A stretch of 64,000 bases of DNA from Paenibacillus amylolyticus (GTDB taxonomy: Bacteria; Bacillota; Bacilli; Paenibacillales; Paenibacillaceae), in assembly GCF_003719335.1 (NCBI RefSeq), contig NZ_RIAS01000009.1:62001-126000 (forward strand), read 5' to 3'. The number at the start of each line of letters is the position of its first letter. Positions within the stretch are counted from its first letter, which is position 1. The notes below the pieces were generated by a model that saw only the letters and a program-made list of their open reading frames with translations, searched no databases and was not told the origin of the DNA. The position numbers and the translations under genes were made by a program. Of this stretch, positions 25,469-34,892 are shown piece by piece.

Positions 25469-25639
25469 ATGGAGCGAGACGAACTCAAACTGCGGATCGA
25501 AGAAGCAAGGGAGAGACTCCACCAATTAAAGACGGAGTACGGCGAGCTTCTTCACCCTCAGGTGATCCGCCAATCTATGGTGCTGGATGAACTTATTAAT
25601 ATGTACAATCATGTTAAAAGGATAAAGCCGATGGAGTAA
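25469..25639 (+). CDS. Spo0E-like aspartyl-phosphate phosphatase
   Basis: A 56-aa protein starting at ATG 25469 behind GGGAGGGG. It has two helices and the Spo0E signature HPQVIRQSMVLDELINMYN, with the conserved S-x2-L-D core. Family members dephosphorylate Spo0A~P and delay sporulation. Its length fits the short Spo0E-like proteins of Bacilli. The gene stands alone between the XRE-type gene and a convergent membrane protein. The 268 bp before it hold no other ORF that I can support. Confidence 0.8.
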   Translation: MERDELKLRIEEARERLHQLKTEYGELLHPQVIRQSMVLDELINMYNHVKRIKPME

Positions 25640-25727
25640 TCCATCGACCTCTGGGCGAGAAACTTTGGCCGGTCGCTCGTCCTTCTATTTTAACATAAGT
25701 GGATGTGTAGAAAGAGAAACATTCAAT

Positions 25728-26189
25728 TTAAGTACAATTTTCCTTCACAGTCACATTATCGTTAGTTATCGTGATGAGGGAAGTTCCTGACACAGATTCT
25801 GTATATCCACAGGCTGTTTTTGTATAGGTATTGCCGCGACTGTCCTTAAATATGACGTAGACGGAACTTTCGCCTAAAAAATGCAATTTTGGAGTATACT
25901 TAATTTTTTTTCCGCTAACGATTTCTTCGCTAAAGGTATAGAGCAGGTCGGAATCTTCTTTTTTATCTGCTGTGCTCGAATCGAGAATGGGTTGCTTCCA
26001 ATTCGTTATGCCTGTCTTAATCTGAATAATGTCATAGTCTGACTGATTATCAATTGTAATTCTGAGTTTGCGGAACGGATCGATGGCATTTAGAAAACTC
26101 ATCACTACAATGGTGCCCAGTGCAAGGAACAGGCCAAGGGCAATCATTATTTTTATTTTGGAAAAGGGACGACGTGGTTTGGTGTGCAT
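25728..26189 (-). CDS. Uncharacterised membrane-anchored protein
   Basis: A 153-aa protein with a basic N-terminus (KPRRPFSKIK), one membrane helix at about residues 13-34 (ALGLFLALGTIVVMSFL) and an extracellular part that looks beta-rich. Two cysteines near the C-terminus (ACGYTE and KENCT) could form a disulphide. I do not recognise the family. It converges with the Spo0E-like gene and is divergent from the GNAT gene. Confidence 0.65.
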   Translation of the reverse strand: MHTKPRRPFSKIKIMIALGLFLALGTIVVMSFLNAIDPFRKLRITIDNQSDYDIIQIKTGITNWKQPILDSSTADKKEDSDLLYTFSEEIVSGKKIKYTPKLHFLGESSVYVIFKDSRGNTYTKTACGYTESVSGTSLITITNDNVTVKENCT

Positions 26190-26547
26190 GGTTAAACCGT
26201 CCTTTCTATTCGATTGTTTTATACGGGTGTCTCGTATTAAAGATATAAACGCAGGAATGCATGCAAAAGTTGGTGCAGGAGCATTATTTTACAGTGTATG
26301 TTCAATGAATAAGGTACAATACGAAGGAGAACGAACAGATCTATAGAGGATATACGCATGAAGACGTGTAAAGTCGATTAGGTGATGAGTGCTCAACATA
26401 AGTAGTTGAGGTGCCTGGAATGAGTTCATTTAATGAGGTTCATGCAGTGGGATACTTGAAGAGGTGCTGAACTGTACATAAAGATCACATGTAGGTCATC
26501 CTAATATTCACACCGAAGTGATCACACCTGGATAAGGAGGAAATAAC
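26190..26547. other. Gap without gene
   Basis: About 360 bp between divergent genes. It must hold both promoters, but I see no clear -35/-10 pair, no hairpin terminator and no credible short ORF. Confidence 0.5.
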
Positions 26548-27018
26548 ATGGAACTGTCTCCAATGAATACGGAACAATTTGCGAGTTTCCGCAGCCGTTC
26601 AATTGAAGATTTTGCACAGGAAAAAGTAGAAGCAGGAACGTGGGCGCCGGAGGAGGCGCTAGGACAGGCAGAGGAATCGTATGAGCGTTATCTGCCGGAA
26701 GGGTTAGATACTCCAGGGGCATATGTGTTTAATCTGGTGCATCCGGTGGACGGCATTGTAGGATACATCTGGTTTAACATTACGGAGAATCGCCGGGGGA
26801 AAGAAGCCTTTCTGCTGGATATCGTGGTGGAAGAAGCATATCGCGGCAAAGGGTACGGTACAGAAACGATGAATGCACTCGAAAAGACCGCGAGAAGTCT
26901 TGGGGTGAATCGCATTGGGCTGCATGTGTTTGGACATAATGAGCGGGCAAGCAGCCTGTATCGCAAGATGGGTTATGAAGTGACGGACTTGACGATGTAC
27001 AAGGAAATCAAAGGCTAG
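26548..27018 (+). CDS. GNAT family N-acetyltransferase
   Basis: A 156-aa Gcn5-related acetyltransferase. The acetyl-CoA binding motif A is LLDIVVEEAYRGKGYGTETM (residues about 88-107), followed by LGVNRIGLHVFGHNERASSLYRKMGYEVT, the usual motif B. ATG 26548 follows AAGGAGG. Substrate is unknown; the overall form is that of the small-molecule or amino-acid acetylating GNATs common in soil Bacilli. Confidence 0.85.
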   Translation: MELSPMNTEQFASFRSRSIEDFAQEKVEAGTWAPEEALGQAEESYERYLPEGLDTPGAYVFNLVHPVDGIVGYIWFNITENRRGKEAFLLDIVVEEAYRGKGYGTETMNALEKTARSLGVNRIGLHVFGHNERASSLYRKMGYEVTDLTMYKEIKG

Positions 27019-27072
27019 CATGAACCAGGGATTTGAAGAAGGAGATGGCTGCGGGTGAATCGGCGAAGTTCC

Positions 27073-27101
27073 TTGATGCCTTGGGGTTTGTCATATATAA
27101 T
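27073..27101 (+). promoter_or_regulatory. ychF promoter
   Basis: TTGATG (27073-27078), a 17-bp spacer and TATAAT (27096-27101), 52 bp before the start codon. Confidence 0.65.
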
Positions 27102-27152
27102 GGATAGGATTATCCATACCGAACAAGTAATGAATGAGGAGTTGTCATATAC

Positions 27153-28253
27153 ATGGCTTTGAAAGCAGGAATAGTGGGGCTTCCGAACGTCGGAAAATCT
27201 ACGTTGTTTAATGCAATTACACAAGCAGGTGCCGAGTCGGCAAACTATCCGTTTTGTACGATTGACCCGAACGTGGGGATCGTCGAAGTACCGGACGAGC
27301 GTTTGGACAAATTGACAGAACTCGTTGTACCGAAAAAAACAGTGCCTACCGCATTTGAGTTTGTTGATATCGCCGGTCTGGTGCGCGGAGCGAGCAAAGG
27401 TGAAGGCCTGGGTAACAAGTTTCTTGCCCACATCCGTGAAGTGGATGCGATTGTGCATGTTGTACGTTGCTTTGTGGACGAGAACATCACTCACGTCGAT
27501 GGCAAGATTGATCCTGTAAGTGACATTCAGACGATTAACCTGGAGTTGATCCTGGCAGATATCGAGAGTGTTGAGAAAAAAATCGACCGTTCCAAGAAAA
27601 ACATGAAGGGTGGCAACAAAACGGCTGCTCAAGAAGTGGAAGTATTGGAGAAAGTCAAAGCGGTCCTTTATGAAGACAAGCCGGCACGCAGCATGGAGCT
27701 GACAGACGAAGAGCGTCTGATTGTACGTGACCTGCACTTGCTTACGCTGAAACCCGTTCTGTATGCGGCCAATGTGGCTGAAGACGAAATTGGTGATGTA
27801 GCGAACAATGCATATGTGCAAAAGGTAAGAGAGTTCGCAGCTGCTGAAAATGCCGAAGTGGTGCCGATCAGTGCAAAAGTGGAGGAAGAAATCTCCGAAC
27901 TGGAAGGCGAAGATAAACAAATGTTCCTGGAAGAGCTCGGTATCGAGGATTCCGGTCTGAACCTGCTCATCAAAGCAGCTTATAAATTGCTCGGATTGTA
28001 TACGTACTTTACAGCGGGTGTACAAGAGGTTCGTGCATGGACCATCCGTAAAGGAACAAAAGCGCCTGGCGCAGCGGGTGTTATTCACACGGACTTCGAA
28101 CGCGGATTCATCCGTGCAGAGGTTGTTTCTTATGACGATCTGGTTGCTGCGGGCTCCATGAACGGTGCCAAAGAGCGCGGTCAACTGCGTCTGGAAGGTA
28201 AAGAGTACGTGGTGAATGACGGCGACGTTATGCATTTCCGTTTCAACGTGTAA
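27153..28253 (+). CDS. ychF: Redox-regulated ATPase YchF (Obg-like)
   Basis: A 366-aa Obg-family P-loop protein that hydrolyses ATP rather than GTP and associates with ribosomes. It shows [15 protein letters not shown] (P-loop), the [19 protein letters not shown] switch II region, the coiled-coil insert around residues 125-165, a degenerate G4 (NVAED in place of NKxD, expected for YchF) and the TGS-like C-terminus [24 protein letters not shown]. Full length. It has its own promoter and terminator. Confidence 0.95.
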   Translation: MALKAGIVGLPNVGKSTLFNAITQAGAESANYPFCTIDPNVGIVEVPDERLDKLTELVVPKKTVPTAFEFVDIAGLVRGASKGEGLGNKFLAHIREVDAIVHVVRCFVDENITHVDGKIDPVSDIQTINLELILADIESVEKKIDRSKKNMKGGNKTAAQEVEVLEKVKAVLYEDKPARSMELTDEERLIVRDLHLLTLKPVLYAANVAEDEIGDVANNAYVQKVREFAAAENAEVVPISAKVEEEISELEGEDKQMFLEELGIEDSGLNLLIKAAYKLLGLYTYFTAGVQEVRAWTIRKGTKAPGAAGVIHTDFERGFIRAEVVSYDDLVAAGSMNGAKERGQLRLEGKEYVVNDGDVMHFRFNV

Positions 28254-28312
28254 TTTTAAAAAGCGAGATTAAAGACGGGTCAGCCTTCAGAGGCTTACCG
28301 GTTAAAATAAAG

Positions 28313-28353
28313 AACAGCACTACTCTCTTTAGCGGGGGAATAGTGCTGTTTTT
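28313..28353 (+). terminator. Terminator of ychF
   Basis: AACAGCACTA pairs with TAGTGCTGTT and is followed by T-rich DNA. Confidence 0.8.
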
Positions 28354-28474
28354 GTTTGCATTTCACTCCGAAACGACAGGTCAGTTTATGCAAGTTCGAT
28401 TACGTTTTCACTGGATTGTTTACCCTTGATGGATATAATAAAAGAAAGAAGTACCCTTGGAGGAGGTGGCAAGA

Positions 28475-29074
28475 GTGGATATAACGTCCCGGTGTATTCG
28501 ATACGATCCTCTGCTTGTAGAAAAAGCAAATTTATCCGAAGAAACGCAGGAGTTACTGCTTCATTCTGGCTTGTCACAGCCCACGTTGGACGGTGAAGAT
28601 GTACTTGGTATTAGGTTCAACTCGTTGCCGGATATGGGGTTGATGAGGACATCGGATGATCTCAAAATGCTGTTACCCATCGGTTATGAATGGGATGAGC
28701 AGACGGCCATTCTTGGGGTGGAAGCTGGAACGGGCATACTGTATAGAGTAGATGTGCAGACCGAAGAGTATGATGTAATGAACAGCAGTCTCCATCTGTT
28801 TCTGGCGTTTCTGAGCAGGTACACGGCAATCGTACAGGAGTACTCCAAAGCCTATGAACCCACTGTCATGACACTGGAACAAGCGCAAGCGAAGCTGGAA
28901 GCATTTCGACGCGGAGAGATTAAACCTCGTTTAACGCAAAGTGAGCAATCTGGAAGAGATGATGCGGTGAAGCTACTCCGTTTATTTTATACAGAACAAG
29001 ACCCTGTAAGTATGATTGATGAGGAAACGTGGTGGAGTGTTGTGCTGGAGCAGTTGGAGGACGAATTGCTCTAG
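28475..29074 (+). CDS. SUKH/SMI1-KNR4-like protein
   Basis: A 199-aa protein that fits the SUKH fold: SGLSQPTLDGEDVLGIRF, then LPIGYEWDEQTAILGVEAGTG (the usual structural-loop region), and VMNSSLHLFLAFLSRYTAIV near residue 100. SUKH proteins are often immunity proteins against contact-dependent or polymorphic toxins, but no toxin gene is next to it. GTG 28475 is chosen because AGGAGGTG lies seven bases upstream; TTG 28457 is inside the ribosome site. Identity is by pattern recognition only. Confidence 0.6.
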   Translation: MDITSRCIRYDPLLVEKANLSEETQELLLHSGLSQPTLDGEDVLGIRFNSLPDMGLMRTSDDLKMLLPIGYEWDEQTAILGVEAGTGILYRVDVQTEEYDVMNSSLHLFLAFLSRYTAIVQEYSKAYEPTVMTLEQAQAKLEAFRRGEIKPRLTQSEQSGRDDAVKLLRLFYTEQDPVSMIDEETWWSVVLEQLEDELL

Positions 29075-29207
29075 CGACGCTGACAAGGAAGGCTGTTTCC
29101 AGGGGTGATGAAGGCTAAGTTGCAAATATTTCTTGTGGCTTTGTGGTTTTACGTAACAATATTCATGTTTGCACCATGAACTATTGCTGTTCAGAGGCAT
29201 AAGAATA

Positions 29208-29216
29208 TGCTATAAT
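29208..29216 (+). promoter_or_regulatory. Extended -10 promoter ahead of prfA
   Basis: TG-C-TATAAT is an extended -10 box, about 300 bp before prfA. No good -35 stands at normal distance. The 440-bp gap (29075-29515) otherwise shows only a small GGATTC/GAATCC hairpin near 29394 and no ORF I can support. Confidence 0.4.
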
Positions 29217-29515
29217 TAAGAGTCGTATACCCATGATGAACTATTCGTTGTAATCGATAAGATGAGGCGGCGGTCTTCAGGAGGTAGGCGATTTCTTTAT
29301 ATCACTTTAAAAGTAAAGGATTTGATGACGTTGTAGCGAGGTTATACGTCGATCATATAACACGGAATTCGAATGAGATGCTGCGGTCAGGGGATTCAGA
29401 GAATCCTGTGGTTTGTGGAATTTTGAATGATAGATATATACAGCAAATGTACATGTGGGATCGTTATGAAAGACGGGCATGTGCAAAGACAAAATAAAAC
29501 GTGAGGTGACTATAC

Positions 29516-30583
29516 ATGTTGGATAAATTGCAGGCATTGGCCGATCGTTATGACAAGCTGAGCGAGCTTTTGTGTGACCCGGATGTAGCTAGTGATAACA
29601 AAAAGCTGCGTGAATATTCGAAGGAGCAATCCGATCTTCAGCCGACATACGATGCGTACAATGAGTACAAACAGGTAAGCGAGGATTTGGAAGCGGCGAA
29701 GGAAATGCAAGGCGAGAAGCTGGATGATGAGATGCGCGAGATGGTCAAAATGGAGATTGAAGAATTGTCCGCTCGCCAGAAAGAACTGGATGATCTGATT
29801 CGTGTACTCATGCTGCCCAAAGATCCGAATGACGACAAAAACGTTATTGTGGAAATTCGCGGCGCGGCTGGTGGAGATGAAGCGGCATTGTTTGCGGCGG
29901 ATCTGTACCGGATGTATACCCGTTATGCGGATGCTCAGGGCTGGAAAGTCGAGCTGATGGATGTGAACACGAATGACCTCGGTGGGTTCAAAGAGGTTGT
30001 ATTCATGATCAACGGACGCGGCGCGTATAGCAAAATGAAATACGAGAGCGGCGCACACCGTGTGCAACGTATCCCGACAACGGAATCCGGTGGACGGATT
30101 CATACATCGACTTCAACCGTAGCCGTAATGCCGGAAGCGGAAGATTTTGATATCGAAATTCATGATAAAGACATTCGTGTGGATACGTTCTGTTCCAGTG
30201 GTGCCGGTGGACAATCGGTTAACACAACGAAATCGGCAGTACGGGTAACTCACGTACCTACAGGTATCGTAGCAACATGTCAGGATGGGAAATCCCAGAA
30301 CTCCAACAAAGAAAAAGCGTTGCAAGTTTTGCGTACACGTATCTTTGATATGAAACGTATGGAAGAAGAAGCGAAAATTTCCGTAGAGCGCAAAAGCAAA
30401 GTGGGAACGGGTGACCGCAGTGAGCGGATTCGTACGTACAACTTCCCGCAAAGCCGTGTAACCGATCACCGCATCGGCCTGACGATGCACAAGCTGGATC
30501 AAATCATGAACGGTGAGATTGAAGATATCTTGTCTGCACTGACGATTGCTCAGCAGACCGAGATGATGGACAGAGGAGAATAA
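29516..30583 (+). CDS. prfA: Peptide chain release factor 1
   Basis: A 355-aa class I release factor that reads UAA and UAG. The catalytic GGQ lies in [17 protein letters not shown], and the PxT anticodon-like tripeptide is present in [15 protein letters not shown] (PTT). Domain 1 is a helical N-terminal region rich in charged residues. It is followed after 3 bp by prmC, whose product methylates the GGQ glutamine, so the pair is a functional unit. Confidence 0.96.
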   Translation: MLDKLQALADRYDKLSELLCDPDVASDNKKLREYSKEQSDLQPTYDAYNEYKQVSEDLEAAKEMQGEKLDDEMREMVKMEIEELSARQKELDDLIRVLMLPKDPNDDKNVIVEIRGAAGGDEAALFAADLYRMYTRYADAQGWKVELMDVNTNDLGGFKEVVFMINGRGAYSKMKYESGAHRVQRIPTTESGGRIHTSTSTVAVMPEAEDFDIEIHDKDIRVDTFCSSGAGGQSVNTTKSAVRVTHVPTGIVATCQDGKSQNSNKEKALQVLRTRIFDMKRMEEEAKISVERKSKVGTGDRSERIRTYNFPQSRVTDHRIGLTMHKLDQIMNGEIEDILSALTIAQQTEMMDRGE

Positions 30584-30586
30584 TCT

Positions 30587-31492
30587 GTGACGGGCGGACA
30601 GTTTGTAATGACGCCGGAGCAGAGTTGCCGGGAAGCCTTCGTAGAGGCTTCCTCTTTTTTGGAGAAGTGCGGCGTGTACGAGCCGCATAACAATGCACGG
30701 CTGCTGCTGGAGCATGTGCTGGGCGTCTATGGCGCCCAGTATTACATGATGCAGCCGGAGCCGTTCCCCAGCGAGCTGCGCAGCCGCTGGGAAGACGCCG
30801 TCACGCGCAAGGCCGCGGGTGAGCCGGCGCAATACATTATCGGCAGCCAGGAATTTTACGGGCTGCCGTTCGAGGTCACGCCGGCCGTGCTGATTCCGCG
30901 GCCGGAGACCGAGCTGCTGGTCGAGGCTGTGCTACGCGCAGCAGACCGCGTGTTTGCCGGCGGTGCGGTGCGCGCCGTCGACATTGGCACGGGCAGCGGC
31001 GCCATCGCGGTAACGATGGCTTCGCTTCGCCCGCAGTGGCAGGTGTCCGCCGGAGATCTCTCGGCGGATGCCCTGCATGTGGCCGCGCGCAACGCGGCCG
31101 CGAACGGCGTACAGATCGACTTCCGTGAAGGCGATCTGCTTGGTCCGTTCGCTGGGGAGCGGTTGGACATTCTGGTGTCCAACCCGCCCTACATCCCGGC
31201 GGACGATATCGCCGGGTTGCAGCAGGAGGTGCGCGATCATGAGCCGCGCCTCGCGCTGGATGGCGGTCCGGACGGGCTCGCCCCGTACCGCATCATGGTA
31301 GAGCAGCTGAAGCTGCTGCCTGCGCCACCGCAGATTGTCGGTTTTGAGCTGGGCATGGGCCAGGCTCAGGACGTGGCGGCATTGCTGGAATCGGCGGGGC
31401 ACTGGCCGGAGATTATCATCGTTCCCGACCTTGCCGGAATTGAGCGGCATGTCCTGGGTGTTCGACCTTCGGAACAGGTGACAAAAATGTAA
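30587..31492 (+). CDS. prmC: Release factor glutamine methyltransferase PrmC
   Basis: A 301-aa SAM-dependent methyltransferase acting on the GGQ motif of RF1/RF2. It has the helical N-terminal recognition domain, the SAM motif VDIGTGSGAIAVTMA, and the catalytic NPPY (VSNPPYIP). GTG 30587 follows AGAGGAG at 11 bases; an ATG at 30608 is an alternative. From about 30690 to 31340 the DNA is far richer in G+C than prfA and rodA on either side (see findings). Confidence 0.93.
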   Translation: MTGGQFVMTPEQSCREAFVEASSFLEKCGVYEPHNNARLLLEHVLGVYGAQYYMMQPEPFPSELRSRWEDAVTRKAAGEPAQYIIGSQEFYGLPFEVTPAVLIPRPETELLVEAVLRAADRVFAGGAVRAVDIGTGSGAIAVTMASLRPQWQVSAGDLSADALHVAARNAAANGVQIDFREGDLLGPFAGERLDILVSNPPYIPADDIAGLQQEVRDHEPRLALDGGPDGLAPYRIMVEQLKLLPAPPQIVGFELGMGQAQDVAALLESAGHWPEIIIVPDLAGIERHVLGVRPSEQVTKM

Positions 31493-31578
31493 GGCAACTT
31501 AAGTTTTCTTTTTGCCGTAAAATCCTCTACAATGGGGTATGCCGAAGATTTTCTGAATGCTTGGGGGAACATAATTAC

Positions 31579-32808
31579 ATGCTGCACAAATTCAAAAAGA
31601 TCGATTACTCCATCGTTTTTATTCTAATACTCCTGATGGTTATCAGCATTTTATCTATTTATAGCACCACGTTTGGTCGTCCGAAGCTGGAAGGTCTGAC
31701 ACGAAGTGCAGTTATCTTTTATATTCTGGGCTTCATCGTTTTCTTCGGAATGTCGATGATCAACTACAAATTCATTATTAAAAACTATTTGTATATCTAC
31801 GGCGTGGGCATGCTGCTGCTGATCTTTGTCATGTTTTTTGGTAAAGAATATTATGGTGCCAAAGGCTGGTTATCTGTATTCGGTGTCAGCTTGCAGCCTG
31901 CTGAATTATTTAAACTATGTCTTATCGTTTTTTTGTCTGCCCTATTGGCTCGAAAGAAAAATCGGCCCTTGTATTTTGGACGTGATGTGATTCCGGTTTC
32001 TCTTTGCGTTTTGCCGCCTTTGCTGCTTGTGCTGCTACAAAATGACTTGGGTAACGCCCTGAGCTATATCATTATTCTGATTGGTCTGCTCTGGATCGGT
32101 AATATCAAGTTTACCCATGCATTAATCGGTTTTATGATTGCTGTAGCTGCATTTGTCGGGGGCACGCAGGCATACATCCATTATCATGATGAGATCGTGA
32201 AATTCCTTAAGGATATCGGCCGTTCGCACTGGGCGGATCGTTTTGACCCATGGCTTGTGCCAGATCAGACATCCCGGGATGTGCTGTGGCAGACATATAA
32301 TGCGAAGCTGGCTATCGGTTCCGGCGGAATTACGGGCAAAGGGTACATGGAAGGCACAACCATCCAATCCAACCGTGTGCCACTGGCGTATGCCGATTCG
32401 ATCTTTGTTCAGATCGGAGAAGAGTTTGGTTTTATCGGCGCCTCCGTGCTGTTACTCCTGTATTTTATCCTGATCCACCGGTTGGTTTTAATTGCATTGG
32501 AGTGTAAAGATCGAGCGGGGCCATACCTTATCGTAGGCATTATTGCCATGTTGCTCTATCAGATCTTTGTCAACATTGGACCCTTCATTGGACTGATGCC
32601 ACTGACGGGGATTACGTTGCCGTTTATCAGCTCAGGGGGTACGTCACTCGTGCTGAATATGATCAGTATGGGCATTGTGATGAGCATCAAGGTGCATACT
32701 GAGGAAAACGAAGATATTCTGGGATCGGCGGAGCAACCGAGTATTTCAGAGTTGGTGATGAAGCTGTTTAGACGCAAACCTGTGCAGCAGGATCAACCGG
32801 AACAGTGA
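31579..32808 (+). CDS. RodA/FtsW/SpoVE family protein, first copy
   Basis: A 409-aa SEDS-family peptidoglycan polymerase with about ten membrane helices. Conserved SEDS elements are GAKGWL, SLQPAELFKL, LLQNDLGNAL, GSGGITGKGYMEGT and GITLPFISSGGTSL. These enzymes polymerise lipid II with a class B PBP. ATG 31579 is chosen behind GGGGGAAC; TTG 31561 is an alternative. A closely related gene follows. Which septation or elongation role each copy has is unknown. Confidence 0.88.
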   Translation: MLHKFKKIDYSIVFILILLMVISILSIYSTTFGRPKLEGLTRSAVIFYILGFIVFFGMSMINYKFIIKNYLYIYGVGMLLLIFVMFFGKEYYGAKGWLSVFGVSLQPAELFKLCLIVFLSALLARKKNRPLYFGRDVIPVSLCVLPPLLLVLLQNDLGNALSYIIILIGLLWIGNIKFTHALIGFMIAVAAFVGGTQAYIHYHDEIVKFLKDIGRSHWADRFDPWLVPDQTSRDVLWQTYNAKLAIGSGGITGKGYMEGTTIQSNRVPLAYADSIFVQIGEEFGFIGASVLLLLYFILIHRLVLIALECKDRAGPYLIVGIIAMLLYQIFVNIGPFIGLMPLTGITLPFISSGGTSLVLNMISMGIVMSIKVHTEENEDILGSAEQPSISELVMKLFRRKPVQQDQPEQ

Positions 32809-32837
32809 ATCGAACTATCGTACACGAAGTCAGATCG

Positions 32838-32892
32838 ACCTTGGAACCGTTCTTCCCGGCATTTGCTGGGGAACGGACTTTCAAGGTTTTTT
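32838..32892 (+). terminator. Terminator between the two rodA-like genes
   Basis: ACCTTG..CCGTTC pairs with GAACGG..CAAGGT, followed by six T. Confidence 0.8.
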
Positions 32893-33008
32893 GGTTATTT
32901 TACAGGCAAACCTCTGTGCAGGAACTTAAATCATTACGTTAACCACACCACATGTAAAAGTTAAAGTGAACCGGATTTCCATTCTCCCATCCAATTAGGT
33001 ACAATGGT

Positions 33009-33024
33009 AATATTGATCAATATT
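33009..33024. promoter_or_regulatory. Perfect 16-bp palindrome upstream of the second rodA-like gene
   Basis: AATATTGATCAATATT reads the same on both strands, 41 bp before the start codon. It probably binds a dimeric regulator; which one is unknown. Confidence 0.45.
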
Positions 33025-33065
33025 GGTAAAGCGCGAGGTGTGAACTAGGGGGATATTCAAACATC

Positions 33066-34292
33066 ATGTGGAAAATGGTAAAGAAGCTGGATGGCGTCAT
33101 ACTTTTTGTTCTGTTGGTGTTAATGATTATAAGTATACTTGCGATTTACAGTGGAACACGCTTTGATCCCAAGTTGGCCAATCACCATGTGAAAACGATC
33201 TATTTCTATGTGGTCGGATTCATCGCAATCATTGGAATTGGTTTGTTTAATTACAAGTTGTACGTGAAATATGCGTTTCTACTATACGGTATAGGCATTG
33301 TTTTTCTAATATTGGCAAATGTGGTTGGAAGTACGGTGAATAACGCGAATGGTTGGCTGAAGATCACCGAAACCATTTCGTTTCAACCTGCAGAATTGTT
33401 CAAAATGATCCTTGTTCTGTTCCTCGCCCATTTAATTGTGAAGCGTAAACGTGGGGAACTCGGGTTCTGGAGAGATGTCGTGCCGATTGGGCTCTGGACG
33501 TTTATTCCGTTTGCACTCGTTATGGCACAGAATGACCTGGGTAACGCTCTCGGTTATGTGGTTATTCTGGTTTCCGTTTTATGGATCGGCAATATGAAGC
33601 TGAAACATGCGTTAATCGGGCTTACGATTGTGGGTGCATTCTTTATTGGTTTCATCAAATCGTACACCTTCTACCATGACGAAGTGTTTACCTTTCTGGA
33701 AAAGATTAAACGTGAGCACTGGGCTGAACGGATCGATCCGTGGCTTGTCCCCGAGAAAGCTACAGCCAAAGCGATGTGGCATACGAAAAATGCAGGGCTT
33801 GCCATCGGATCGGGCGGAATTACGGGCAAGGGATTTTTGGAAGGAACCTCGGTTCAAAGCGGACGTGTGCCTTATACGTATTCGGATTCCATCTTTGTGG
33901 TGGTGGCAGAAGAATTTGGTTTTGTCGGAGCTTCGCTGTTAATCCTGTTATATTTTATCCTTATCCACCGGATGGTATTGATCGCACTGGAGTGCAAAGA
34001 ACGGGCTGGGCCCATTATCATTGTGGGCATTATCGGGATGCTGCTCTATCAGGTGTTTGAAAATGTAGGTGCATTTCTTGGCCTTATGCCGCTGACGGGC
34101 ATTACGCTGCCATTTATTAGTTATGGCGGTACGTCTTTGCTGATCAACATGGCCTGTATTGGGCTGGTGATGAGCATTAAGCTGTATGGTGATGAAGACG
34201 AGGATGAATGGCTGCCGGAGGAACAGTCTCCGTCGTTGATGCAGCGGATTTGGAGTCTACTGAAAAAGAAAAAAGAGAACAGCGCGATGTAG
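33066..34292 (+). CDS. RodA/FtsW/SpoVE family protein, second copy
   Basis: A 408-aa SEDS protein closely similar to the gene 260 bp upstream through its whole length. It has NANGWL, SFQPAELFKM, MAQNDLGNAL, GSGGITGKGFLEGT and GITLPFISYGGTSLL. The C-terminal tail is acidic then basic. ATG 33066 lies 12 bases after GGGGGAT; ATG 33075 is a possible alternative. Tandem duplication followed by divergence is the simplest history. Its separate promoter region has a perfect palindrome, so the copies may be expressed under different conditions. Confidence 0.88.
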   Translation: MWKMVKKLDGVILFVLLVLMIISILAIYSGTRFDPKLANHHVKTIYFYVVGFIAIIGIGLFNYKLYVKYAFLLYGIGIVFLILANVVGSTVNNANGWLKITETISFQPAELFKMILVLFLAHLIVKRKRGELGFWRDVVPIGLWTFIPFALVMAQNDLGNALGYVVILVSVLWIGNMKLKHALIGLTIVGAFFIGFIKSYTFYHDEVFTFLEKIKREHWAERIDPWLVPEKATAKAMWHTKNAGLAIGSGGITGKGFLEGTSVQSGRVPYTYSDSIFVVVAEEFGFVGASLLILLYFILIHRMVLIALECKERAGPIIIVGIIGMLLYQVFENVGAFLGLMPLTGITLPFISYGGTSLLINMACIGLVMSIKLYGDEDEDEWLPEEQSPSLMQRIWSLLKKKKENSAM

Positions 34293-34323
34293 TTGTGTTT
34301 TTCACGAGTTGGAGGGATTATTC

Positions 34324-34461
34324 ATGATGAATAATTTTCAAAAGATTGTGTCTGTATTACTCGTGTTAATAACGGTTTTACTGTGCCTAATCTATGTGGA
34401 AATGAAACATAGTAATCAAATGCAAGAGAGTGTTATTCACCACCTGTATAATTCAAATTAA
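34324..34461 (+). CDS. 45-aa single-pass membrane protein
   Basis: A short ORF starting ATGATG at 34324, behind GGAGGG eight bases upstream, 31 bp after the second rodA-like stop. The product is MMNNFQKIVS, then a Leu/Val/Ile helix of about 16 residues, then a hydrophilic tail (MKHSNQMQESVIHH). It precedes the terminator, so it is likely the last gene of the rodA transcript. It may be a small partner of the SEDS protein; that is inference from position. Confidence 0.6.
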   Translation: MMNNFQKIVSVLLVLITVLLCLIYVEMKHSNQMQESVIHHLYNSN

Positions 34462-34493
34462 AACGGCACTCTAATCCGTTGCTGTCCTCAAAG

Positions 34494-34521
34494 AAAGCTT
34501 AGTGAATACTAGGCTTTTTTT
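34494..34521 (+). terminator. Terminator after the rodA-45-aa unit
   Basis: AAAGCTTAGT pairs with ACTAGGCTTT around GAAT, followed by T-rich DNA. The rest of the 34462-34892 gap holds the spoIIR upstream region and no other ORF. Confidence 0.75.
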
Positions 34522-34812
34522 GTATGTCCAAGAAGAATTGTTCAGGGATGTTTACGAGTTGCTTGCAGGTCTATGGATAAGTCGGGGGTCGCCTCTTATC
34601 TATAGGGATTGAGGGGCTGGATTGTTCAAATGAGCTACATAAGAGATTGCATGTGTGCAGCGTTTAGAGTAGATAAGTAAGAATTTGATAAGGGTGCTCT
34701 TTTCGTGGCGGGGATAATGAGTATGTCTGTGTTTCTGTATTTCTGTGCCCTGTTATGAAGCTGGTTCATCCGTTTCTATGAATAAATTTAATAGATTTCA
34801 GGCTTATACTAG

Positions 34813-34841
34813 GTTTACTTCTTCCTCTACCGGGCATACTG
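34813..34841 (+). promoter_or_regulatory. Possible sigma-F promoter of spoIIR
   Basis: GTTTA (34813-34817), a 14-bp spacer and GGGCATACTG fit the sigma-F pattern GTWTA / GGNRANANTW at most, but not all, positions. spoIIR is a sigma-F gene in B. subtilis. Confidence 0.35.
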
Positions 34842-34892
34842 ATAGACATGAGAGAGTTGCAGCTGGATATCGGAACCGAGGGGGAGAACGGG

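Noticed and set aside
27015..28235. 406-aa minus-strand open frame opposite ychF
   Set aside because: A shadow of the ychF reading frame; its translation is rich in Cys, His and Phe with no family pattern.
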